A stretch of DNA of 64,000 bases. Origin: Akebia trifoliata. Lineage: Eukaryota; Streptophyta; Magnoliopsida; Ranunculales; Lardizabalaceae. Shown one piece after another: positions 23,884-34,366 of the stretch (position 1 is the stretch's first letter; each line of letters starts with the position of its first letter). Both the position numbers and the translations under genes were made by a program. The stretch is taken from contig CM030709.1 of NCBI GenBank assembly GCA_017979445.1, forward strand, positions 3,472,001 through 3,536,000. Reading direction: 5' to 3'. The notes beneath the pieces were generated by a model. That model searched no databases and was not told the origin of the DNA. It saw only the letters and a list, made by a program, of their open reading frames with translations.

Positions 23884-26800
23884 CTACATCCATCTTTGGA
23901 GTCGGTTTGTTCTCTTTTTCCGGACCAGATAAATGCGGCCATAGACCCATCGTTTCTTGGGTCTTGCATTCGATTGCTGCACGAAAGACCCATTCACCAA
24001 ATAAAATGAATGTTAAAAAGACTTGTCTTGAACATTGATAAATGAGGCCTGGGTGGGTAGAGCTCATACACGACAAAATTAAATTATTTTTTGCTTGTTC
24101 CAACACTGAAGATCCCGCAATCCGCAGATTCTAAGCTTATCTAAGTCCTAAAGTAATAGATGCACTTGTGGGTAGTTTAAGTAAATTCAATCTCCAAGTT
24201 TGAACCAACTAGAAAATATAGTGTGATACCTGACACATGCTATTTGACCTTTATAACACATACGATATTCAAATACAAGTGATATGGAGGATGAAAGATC
24301 CATGTATACACAGAAAAATCTTCTAACACAGAAATTTTCCTCAATTTTGAGAAGATTCAAGATTTTTTTCACCTTTAAAGTGATGGAATTATGTCAAATG
24401 ATCACAAATATCCAGAGAATAGAAATACCCCCATGTTTAAAGATTCTATAAATTTAGATCATTTGTGTCTTATCAGTCAGCTAGTAATCATTAAGGATGA
24501 TAACGAGCATGCTTGAACACAATACTAACCATGGTTCAACCCTACAATATGCCACCTATATATATATATTATATGAAAAAGAAATCAATCATGTAAGTGG
24601 CTTGACTAATTACTCAAGATTCAAGTGATGTTAGCAATGTACAACACAGTCAAAGTTGATTACCATGGAGTTAAGCTAAGTTTGGGATAAGTGAGGCAAC
24701 AATATTCTGATACAGACATTTGTGACTCTTGAAGTCTATAACAGTATAAACAAATTGTTGAGTTCCCCTACTTCCTAACCTTTCCAAGCCTAAGAATCTC
24801 CTAAAATATCCAAGAGGCCAGAAAAAGTGACAACTAGGCGGTGATGTTCCTATCACCCGGTGAATAAATGGCACATTACATCTTGTTTTCGTGTCTTTGA
24901 TGCATGGCATGACTATTTAGCTGAGTTCTATGAATGAGATGATTGTTCCAAAGAATTTTATTCGAAAAAGGAGATGAATGCTTTCACTCTTAGAAGAATA
25001 GGGAATCCCCCCCCCCCCCCCCCCCCCGCGCCAATCTTTGGATGCGATCTTCTTTAAAGCAATAGAAAAGATTTTAGGAAGCAAAACCTACCTTTTCTGT
25101 AATGTTTCTAGAGACGATAAAACAGCTTTGTCATTTAATTCTAAAGCACTTACTCAATAGTTCAAAACTTGAAATCACCACATAAATCTTCTCAACCTTT
25201 TGTACATAGAAATGCTTCGTACAGAAGGAACTCTCACACCTGATTTTTGGTAGACTCATAAAAATAGATGAAAAGCTGTAGCATGCCAAATTCAAGGATC
25301 CTCTATTGGGAGGCATTGAAACCTAATGTCCTAAAGCATATATGCTTATTAGTCATTGATCAAAACGAATCACTTTTCACTGAACCCATTGAGATCAAGA
25401 TTGATTATGATAAAGTGTAACACCCCGGATTTTCAACTCATATCTCGAGGAAATTAAATGGTGAGATTTGGAAGAAAATGTCGAAGGAGAGATTTAGAGT
25501 AAAATACTCGAATATTGCTATGATTAATTTTGAGGAAAATCGACTTCGCCATTAGATTCAAAAGGATCGAAATATATACATTAGCCTGTAAGCAAGTCCG
25601 AATTCGAATTCGGATAGAGAAGTTATAGAATCCTCGAATTTCGTGTTAAGTGGGACCCAAAACAGTAGAATTTCGTTAGAGCGAGAATTGAAAAGATTTG
25701 ATGACACCATTAGATCCGAATCGAAAAATTATTCGAAATGGTATATTCGTTTGTCGTTTTCCGAGTCCGAATAGTTAAGTTACGATCGAAACTAGAAATA
25801 AGGGGGAAATTACAAGTATGCCCCTCAGCTTTATTATAAAAAGGGATCTGATTTCTTTTATTTCATTTTCCTCTTCTTCTCTAAGAAAACCCCAAACGAT
25901 TGCCACTTCTCCACCCTAGGGTTTCGACCCATTTCCGTCAAGTTTGTGCGCGAACGAAGCCGAGTTGAACCTCGACGAAGAAGGCAAAGTTGTCGGCCAC
26001 GACGAGGGCTACAACTTCACCACCTTTGGTTGTTCATTCTTGTTTGTTTTCTCCATCCTCCATCAAAACCAGCCGGGTAGCTCGAGTAAACCTCCACATC
26101 TTCCGTCCGAGGGCTTCATCAAGTTAGGAGATAGGTCTATGCTTCATTTTAGAGGAGAAGGAAAACGTCATTGTCGGATACCTTGCAAACCCTCGCTCGT
26201 TTCGCATCCAAGTCAGCCCAACCTCGACTCTTGAGCCATCCAACCTTGAGTTGTAGTGCTAGCTTGTACCCGTGGCGTTCACAAACAAGTAGGGGACTTT
26301 CAATTTCTATTGGTAACTTTAGATTTCTCAATGTGCATTTAGGGTTTTGGAAACAAAACTTATTGTTTGCTTTTGAATCGTAGAAATTGGTGTTTGATTT
26401 CAAATTCATGGTAGAAGTAGGTGTTTTGTTTATGTTTTATCGAATTTTGATAACAAAATCGTGGGTGGGTTGAATGATTCGAAGAATGGAAGAAGAATCC
26501 GAAACATGGATCGAAAACTCGAAGGTTCGAGTAAGGTTCAGGCTGTGGGTGGGAAGGGTCGGTGCCACCGGCACCTACCGAAGGCATTCTGTCGGTCCCA
26601 CCGACAGAATGTTGCTTCTGCCGCCAACAAAATCAAGAAGCACCCGAAAATTTTGTTCTGTCGGCAGGACCGTCGGTCCCACCGACATCTGCCGATGACC
26701 AATATGTCGGTTCCACCGACAGAATCCTGGTTCTACCACCGACAGCCACCGACAGACACAGTTTTGATCAGAACAGTGTTCTGACTCTTGGCTTGACCTC

Positions 26801-29800
26801 CTCACACCTTATACACTATTTTCCACCCTTTATTTTATTAAAAACATTTAAGTAAATGTCCATTTACTTTAAGTTCTTTAATGAAATTAAGGTTTTACCC
26901 CCCATTTCGGAACAATGGGAATGGTTTTAAGATCCAAATCTCAAAGGATCAAAATCCGAATTTTGGTTTAAAGAACAAAACGTAATTTTCGACGTTTTCG
27001 GCAAGTTTTCAAAATGAAATAACTTTCGCGTTTCTTTGAATTAGATTACAAAAACTATATGGTGTCGAATCTCATGATCGAGACTTTCATTTCGAAAAAC
27101 CCGTTTTCAATTTCGAGAACTTTGAAAAATTGAGTTTCTGACACTTAGCCAAATTTTCACCAGCTTTCTCTATTTTTAACAGCTTTGGTCCTGAGCATCG
27201 CTGGGACCTTGTTTTTGAATAAACTTCGGAGGTTTTCAATGGAAAGACCAAAAGAATGACTTTGAAAGATTGAAAATGAATGGTTGATTTGAAAGGATGA
27301 AAAATGAGAATGTTGAGAGAATGGGAAAAGGGAATGAACAGTAAAATGTCAGAATCACACCCGAGAGGTGATGTCTGCGTTTTACATTGTATGTTGTGTG
27401 TAGGTTGGTGAAAGGATATCCAGGTTATTAATGAAAGGGTTGCATGTTTATTTCCGATTATGTTAGCGCTTGCGCTGAGTACTGTTATTTATTTTAGGCC
27501 GATTGGCCACGGTTGCATGGTAGGAACTGGATATTCGTTCTCAACCCTGTTCTGTTAATTTCTCTTTTGTTTTAAATGAAAAATCATATATGTACGTAGC
27601 TATTTTGTGAGCTGTTAAAGGATTTGTGAATGCCTGAAGGGATAGTGTGTCACATCATCCGGAGGGGTACACTATCCTGGGATGTACGGTAAGGACCACC
27701 AAACTCATACGTGGTATGGGACGCGTATGAGAGTGGAGTCACAACTGGAATCCGGGTCCATTCATTTCTTATCTTTACCAGTGAACGTGTATTGTAAAGG
27801 TGGTCGTATACGAGTGGAGTGTCATTTGGGAATCACATGCACGCCCGATAGGCATAGACGAAGATGATTAGTCAGTGATCACTAACAATCTAGTAGTAGT
27901 AGAACGTTCTGACACATCGAAAAGAGACCCATTGCTTACGGTCACGTCAAACGGCCAGCCTGAGCCGGATAAATGGTCACCAATGTGGTAAGTGCAGCGA
28001 CCGGCCACAAAATCAGGAACTAAAAGCCAGAGAGAAATTGTAACATCATGTCCCGACTGGGAGCGATCCAGTCGTGAATCCCAACTCTTTAATTCCAATA
28101 CTCCACCATTTGTATTATGTATCTGTTGTTATATTTCGAATTACAAACTGAGAAGCATGTCTATTATTTTAATGTTGTCAACATTATTTGCATAAAATGG
28201 AAAATGTATAATGAGTATGGATAATTGATGTTATGTGTAATTTTTAAACTGTTTAGTTGCTCATCCCTGGCTATATGTACCAGTTGATCGTATTTTATCT
28301 TGTAAAACCTTGCATGTATTAAAATGTTCAGTATGCTTTATTCGATCATGCTTAGGAAGGGTTATTAGTAGGAATTGGCTGTGGACTTACTGGGTAACCA
28401 TTGTTACTCACCCTTTCCTTCCTATTTTTTTTAGTTTCAGCACTTGCAGCTGTCGAGGCAGGCGTAGAGGCAGTAATTGAGGAGTATCTGGTCGATCAGA
28501 TCGACGATCAGATTTTATTGCCTGGTGAGCACTAGGACCACATCCCTTAGTGTTGTCAGTTTCATCCAGGATGTATGTAGTTTTTGGATTTGAGAGTTTA
28601 GGCCTCTATTAGAGTGAGAGTGTTTTGGTAAGCCTGTATATTGATAAATCTTCCGCACTCTGATCTACTTACATGTTAGATGTAATTAGTCTTCCGCTGT
28701 TATTTTCCTGTATCTACATTTTTATATACAGGTTTTGTTATAAATTGGTTTATCAGGTTTGAGTTCCGTGAAACGCTAACATAAATAGAGGAGACCATGC
28801 CGAAATTTCGAGGTGCCACCTAGTACCTTGGGATTTGTGTTAGCGTTTGGCGGGGCGCCACATAAAGGGTCACTTTTGTTGATGATGGTAATTTCCTAAA
28901 GATTTCTCAAAACAAAGGAAGTACCAAATGGCGCAATTATTATTATTCAGTGCCTATAAAAGAATCCAATAAAAAAAACTATTTTCACTTTAACTTCGAT
29001 TAAGAATGATTAGTGCAAGCAAAATAGGCTCTATATTAGTTCAGTTAAGCAAAAATATTTGGAGGTAAGAAACAGAAGCAGAACAACATTACCTCGACCT
29101 TGGGACGGAATTCCAGAAAGCTTTCACAAACATGGCAGTCTGTTCTATGGAGAGATTGATTAGATTGATCTGTCCCCACAAATGCAAAGACCTGAAAAGA
29201 AATGCTAAGTAAAGTAGCATCTAATGGGATGCCTTGAAATTTTTTTTTTTGTGCTAAACATGAATGAAGAAATAGGTTGACAATTATTAGAAAAAAAGAT
29301 TTTGGAAACCCTTAAACCAATAAGAACAGTGATTTATCATATTATACCTCCTCCCCGCAATTTGGGCATGCCCCCTTCAATGCCACCAAGTCATTCCTCC
29401 ACAATCCCTTAAGCGCTCCAACTGTCAATAGTGATGGTCAAGTGATAACATTCAGATCATAATAAAAACACAGGTCCCACATGATACGGCCATATCCATA
29501 ACAAATTGATGGAAATGCACAAAACATAATACTTGGTTCAGAGAAAATCAGAGTTGATAGGGTCAACTACCAACATGGCCCAACCTAGTTTCTGAAACTT
29601 GCCAAAAGAAATCTAATGTAATGAACCCTCTGGTAATTTAATTTTACAGTAATCAAGGTCATAGGCCCTTTCCAACCATTATTCATGTATCCAATTGCTT
29701 ACAACCAAGGGTAGTTTTCAGCTTTATGGTAGGTTGTACAAGTAGAAGAATGCAAAAAAAAAAAAAATTGTAAAAATCAAGTTGGATAAGCATGATTCAC

Positions 29801-32307
29801 TGATCTATGTTCCACCTACTATGACTGCAGCACTATTCCATGAGCTGCATCCACTCACCCAATGTAGTACCATACAACCCTCTAAGATGGCAAATAGAAA
29901 TTATTTCATCAACTAACATAATTCTATTTCCCATGAAAAGTTAAAGACATCCTGGAAGAATATGTTTACTTTCATATAATGGTTCACGAGAATGTCAAGA
30001 TGATGCTTACATTAGCATCTGATATTTTATTAAGCCATATGAACCAAGATAAACGAAGAAATTTAAAATACTCTTCCAGTGCCCCTAACTGTAAAAAATC
30101 ATTGAAGTTGTTTGAATGTGTTATAATGCTTTGTAACATTGAGGAAATAAATTGAGCCAAGCTTTTGCTGTGCTTCAATGGTGTGTTTTAATCTTTAGCT
30201 AAGGTGTGATAAATAATTTAAGAAATTGGGGTGTAATTAGCAAAAGTTGTGATGCCAATAACAGCTCTCTCATTGTTTCAGATCATACATAAATGGCCAG
30301 GAAGACTGCTTCAACCTATGGTAGTCATGTGAAAGACTCATATCTTGCATAAAGCACCACACTGCATAGAATTATAGGCCCAAGATGAGCAAGATTGAGG
30401 AAATTGAATGAATATTGTTACCAGAGGCTAATGCAATGGGGAAACCAATCACAGACCCCATTGTCATGAGGAGAATTCTGTTCACCGTCGCAAGAAATTC
30501 TGATGCAGATACTGTGTTGTTTGAGTAAAGTCTTGAGTTGAATGCATCCTGATAAGCCAAGACAATTGTGTAGATGGTAGGCACTAGAAAGGCTAAACCG
30601 CCAAAAGTGAGTAATAAGATCCAGACGCTTGCTAACGCCAAAACCTGTGAAGGATCTTCCTGCCCTACACCCAGTCATTTTCAATCTTCAAGTCGAGTAA
30701 AAAATAGCGCTCCTATGTAGTACGTAAAGGGAATTAACCAAGAAAATATTTGAAATTAATGTAATGCGAAAAGATCTAGAAACACATATTAACAAAAGAT
30801 ATGACCTTTAATAGAATTAAGGAACAAGACTGCGTTGAGGGGCCATAAATGATAGTGATGAGATTCTGTTGACAAGAAGTCACAATGAACTTGAGATCTA
30901 TTTTGATGAGCCCAAGCTCATACATCATATGTTGCCCAGCAACTCATAATCCACAACATCAACTGGTGGGGCCATAGGCTCATAGGACAAAATCAAACTA
31001 AACAGAGGATCTTAATCTTCTAATCCAAAGCTATAACTTACATATGAAAAAAAAAAAAAATTAATTGGGAAAAAAGAGAGAACGTTCAATGAGGCGACTT
31101 TGCAATGAAATGTTAACACAAACATGTTCCACGGTAATGGCGATTTGTTAATAAATGAGTTACCAGACTCTGAGAGAAGCTTCTCTCCCAATAAACCAGT
31201 TGCTTTTAAGTACTAAAAAATTGTAATAAAATGAATTATGGAGGTATTTGACAATTAACCCAGTGACCCTATAGGACTTATTACTGCTTGATTTTATTTG
31301 GACATGCAATTGAATTTTGATTTACTTCACAAAACAAACGGGCATGCTGTACTGGATCCAAATTCACATATTGGATGTTTCTATAGATAGTACTGGTATG
31401 ATCATATGACCATGTTCTATTCAGGGAGATTGTCTTTTGGAGAGATGGCAGAGTAGTTGATAGCTCTGGTAGTTCTGAACAACAAAGTATCGAGGGTTTG
31501 AATCCCACTCTCTTTTCTTTTGCTTGTTGAATAGATTTTTTTCTTTATTTGTTTCGCCTGGCTAGGCTAGGTAGGACAGGATAGCCGAGCCAGATTTTTG
31601 AGCTGGCCAATGAACCCACTAAGATTGTCACCAATGTTATGTGAGGATTGAAGAACCAAATATTCGGTATGAGTGTAAGTTTTCGTTCATGGTTTCTCTA
31701 TGTAATTCATCATTCAAAAGAGAATTACCTCAGCATCTGCATAGGTCGAGTGTCGCCTAAGGCTACAACGAGGATACTTTACGACAGATTTCGAACCATA
31801 CCACCGCAATTTCAGCTGTTCCCCCATTGTTTTAAAATACATAAATTAGAAAAAATTCATCCAAATGTCAATTACAATTTACAAGAAAAGTTCAAGTGCA
31901 TTATTACCTCTACTTTATCGAACATGTCATCAACAATCAAAGGTTTCCCACTGTAGTACGCATCGCGTGCCTACCCGGAAACAAATAAAAATCGATTATT
32001 TTATTTCTCCTTGAATGAAAAATCTAGAATTCAAAATCCCTAATTTAGCAGTGGAAGATGAACAAGAACATACTTGACGATAAAGGGCTTCTAGGGTATC
32101 TTTGCTTGCGGTCTCAATAGGTCCGACGAAGATACAGGAGGGACCCTCGGCTAAGGCGAGTCCAGAGTGGGAACTGCGGCCACTACAGCCGTTGATCTTC
32201 ATCGAGATTCTTAGGGTTCTATTGATTTGAGCTGTGATGCTGTTGTTCCTTGAGATATCAAACGTAGGACCGGACACGTGCGGAGATAAGGTGCTCGTGC
32301 CGGCCAT
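23884..32307 (-). CDS. PGRL1-family (PGR5-like) chloroplast thylakoid membrane protein, 7 exons, 295 aa
   Basis: PGRL1 works with PGR5 in cyclic electron flow around photosystem I; this family member is expected in thylakoids. Exons, 5' to 3': 32307-32074, 31970-31908, 31815-31729, 30659-30422, 29421-29348, 29191-29093, 23976-23884, all GT-AG and in phase. The N-terminus looks like a transit peptide. EGPSCIFVGPIETASK (54-69) and VDDMFDKVE are family motifs. Membrane segments lie at about 134-163 and 187-208. Two CxxC pairs (CPNC 226-229, CHVC 251-254) and Cys58/Cys116 match the cysteine pattern of the family. The tail is RWVYGRIYLVRKKR. The final intron (5.1 kb) holds a solo LTR and intron 3 a plastid tRNA relic. 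The closest subgroup could be the PGR5-like A type rather than PGRL1A/B proper; its exact role is not inferable. Confidence 0.9.
25007..25027. repeat. poly-C run of 21 bases
   Basis: An uninterrupted run of 21 C in an AT-rich intron, followed by GCGCC. Tracts this long are rare in plant nuclear DNA. It may be a true mononucleotide repeat or an assembly or base-calling artefact. Confidence 0.8.
25416..28862 (+). mobile_element. solo LTR of a Ty3/gypsy-like retrotransposon, 3,447 bp
   Basis: It starts TGTAACACCCCGG and ends GGGGCGCCACA, i.e. TG...CA termini, and is flanked by the 5-bp duplication TAAAG (25411-25415 and 28863-28867). Inside are a TATAAAAAG box at about 25836-25844 and the usual leader words near ACCCTAGGGTTTCGACCC, giving plus orientation. 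No gag or pol motifs, primer-binding site or polypurine tract are present, and host intron follows both duplications directly. It is therefore a single LTR left by recombination rather than a full element. Large LTRs starting TGTAACACCC are seen in plant Ty3/gypsy lineages such as Tekay/Del or Tat; which lineage is not settled. It lies antisense in the last intron of the PGRL1-like gene. Confidence 0.85.
26555..26765. repeat. cluster of GTCGGTCCCACCGAC palindromes inside the solo LTR
   Basis: Imperfect palindromes built on TGTCGGTCCCACCGACA recur at about 26559-26575, 26590-26607, 26670-26687 and 26705-26723, with two further CCACCGACAG half-copies at 26737-26758. The block is clearly more GC-rich than the rest of the LTR and makes open frames on both strands that should not be read as genes. 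Confidence 0.75.
31439..31513 (+). pseudogene. decayed plastid-type tRNA-Ser (trnS-UGA-like) in intron 3 of the PGRL1-like gene
   Basis: It starts GGAGAGATGGCAGAGTAGTT and has GAGGGTTTGAATCCCACTCT at the 3' side, matching the acceptor/D-arm start and T-arm of chloroplast tRNA-Ser(UGA). The anticodon stem and variable arm are shortened and mutated: only about 75 nt remain of about 90, and no proper anticodon loop can be drawn. This looks like a fragment of plastid DNA moved to the nucleus, not a working tRNA. Confidence 0.7.
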
Positions 32308-34366
32308 GAAACCCAAAGTGTTGTTGGATTGGTGTTGAAGTCTTGAAGGGGAAGAGACATGGGAGTGCGAGTTCAGCAGTTGAAATGAAACTCAGCCACA
32401 GAAAGGGCGGGTATTTATTAGGTGATTTGACGAGAATACCCTTTCATATGACCCCTTAAAATTTGACACGTAAACGCCCAAATAACCTCAAAAAGGAAAA
32501 TAGCAAGCAAGGGTCCCACTATAAAAACTCAAAACAATCATGAAATAGATGCTTATCCACATAAAATGTGATTTTTTCTTTTTTTTCCTATTTGGGAAAA
32601 TCTTCAATAACCACTAAAATGGTGGGCCTAAACTTATGAATATAGTGGACCCAATTTCTTTTGTCCAAGATAGTCCAAAGAAATTATACCTATTTTCACT
32701 TTCAGCATCAACTCTTCTAAAATGAAACTCCAACATCTTATTCATGGAGTTGTAGTTGAAAACTTGAAATCATTATAAGGTTCCAACACGAAATGTCGAT
32801 CATGGCGTGCCCCCAAAGCTAAGTTTGAGTTTTTGTCCTTACGATCCTATAAGAAAATGCAACATGGCATACTCCAACTCACTGATCATGTGGCACAATA
32901 TTTGATGTAGGTCCACAACCCAAATCAGTCTGATTGGTGAATTCTATAGAAATCATGTTGGTCTAAAACCTAATGCTTTTATACATGTTCATATAGAGAA
33001 ATTTTTTACCCTTAGAAAAGATAATTCGGATATCAAAGAATCTTAAATAGATTAGACCAATCACAGGACGCCATGTGTACTGAATTCTTTCCTAATGTGG
33101 GTATTGTTTAGTATGTTGGGGATACCCTCAATACATACCGTGTCTTGTTATTGATCAATCCGGAATTTCACGGATTATGTAAAATCCCAGATTAACTTTT
33201 CTATGAGCAAAAAAATTTCTCAATATGTATCAGTCAGTGCGGGCTGAAACAGTGTCTCGTGGCCTTTTAGATTAGGTACCCAGGGTCATAACAACATTGT
33301 TCAACCCAAGTTATATGGTGGCCTGTCTAAAAGAGAGTAGAGGCGCCTGGGCCAAACCAAACACCACACCAAAGTTTCATTATCACACATCATTACACTT
33401 AAATAAATTTCCCAAAGATGGCAATAACCATTTTTTCCCACCAAAAGAAAGAGGAGAGAATATAGAGGGTTTTCTCTTAAATAAAAACCCTTGAAAAAGA
33501 AGAAAGGAGTGAGTTAAATAAATGGTGATCCCAACGTCAGAACCGCATATTGGTTGATTTACATAACCAATCATGAAGTGAAGTTTTTTTCTCTCTCAGT
33601 AATTATAAGTCTCTCTGATATTCTTGAACAAAAACAGAAATCTTCTACTATGATTTCTTCTTCAAACAAAATCCTAGAAAAAGAAAATTAAGGGAAAGAT
33701 ATTTTGGGTTCATTTATTTTTATTTGATGTTGTATTTAGTTTCATCAATTTGTGTGGTATGATGAAAAGTATGGAATTAGAAGATCACTAAATAACCAAC
33801 CATTCAGTGCAGAAGATAAAAAGTAGAAAGTAGCTTTTGGGAAAAAGTAGAAAGTAGTTTCCTTTCGCATTTTAAAAAGCTAAGATTTTTACTTTTTATC
33901 AGTAATTTTCTAAAATGAATCCAAACAAGCCTTTTAACTTTTAAAAGTAAAATAGTTATTTTTTTATGTGTATCCAAAAGGGCTTAGTTTCACCAGAAAA
34001 TGTTCAATACATTTTAAGAGTTTCACTAGTTCAAAACTTAGCTTGCTCGATACGATGGACTGGGTTGAACCAGAGGTGCCCAACATTTCGATATATATGT
34101 ACAAGTTGTCCTCTTCTGGTTCTCTACTCTGCCTCTCAAACTTTTCCATTGATTTTCAACTTTCGCCTCTTCAAGATATCCAAGGAAAATGTGTACCTAG
34201 TTTTGGATGAAAGAAATAGGGAAAAAAAAAATTAGGTTCATCAGATCACATATCTTGTTAAAGAAAAATAATAGGCATTTTATACATAAATTTAATTAGA
34301 GTGTAAGCATAGATAACTATTTTATCAGATTTCCCATATTAGTTAAGTCTTTGGCTTACCCTGTCT
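32308..34366. other. intergenic between PGRL1-like promoter side and the 3' end of the XH-domain gene
   Basis: The part just above 32307 is the leader and promoter of the PGRL1-like gene. The stretch 32450-34366 is AT-rich; the open frames at 33297-33494 and 33964-34235 have no recognisable domain and no splice context. I see no gene in it. The 3' UTR of the XH-domain gene should lie just below 34367. Confidence 0.5.

Noticed and set aside
23729..24106. A 125-residue minus-strand frame and an 88-residue plus-strand frame that look like unknown membrane or soluble proteins
   Set aside because: A third frame on the minus strand, behind a good acceptor, is the last exon of the PGRL1-like gene. 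The protein-like look of the others is a shadow of it.
24671..24910. A candidate last exon for the PGRL1-like gene (frame with RLGSRGTQQFVY)
   Set aside because: The resemblance to the RLGRxWVYGR tail is superficial; a far better, in-phase exon is at 23884-23976.
26149..26855. Several overlapping open frames on both strands
   Set aside because: They lie inside the solo LTR and come from the GC-rich palindromes, which keep many frames open.
25416..28862. A complete LTR retrotransposon
   Set aside because: Target duplications abut both ends of one LTR and no gag-pol, primer-binding site or second LTR is present.
31439..31513. A functional nuclear tRNA-Ser gene
   Set aside because: The anticodon arm is shortened and cannot fold; only acceptor, D and T-arm sequence survives.
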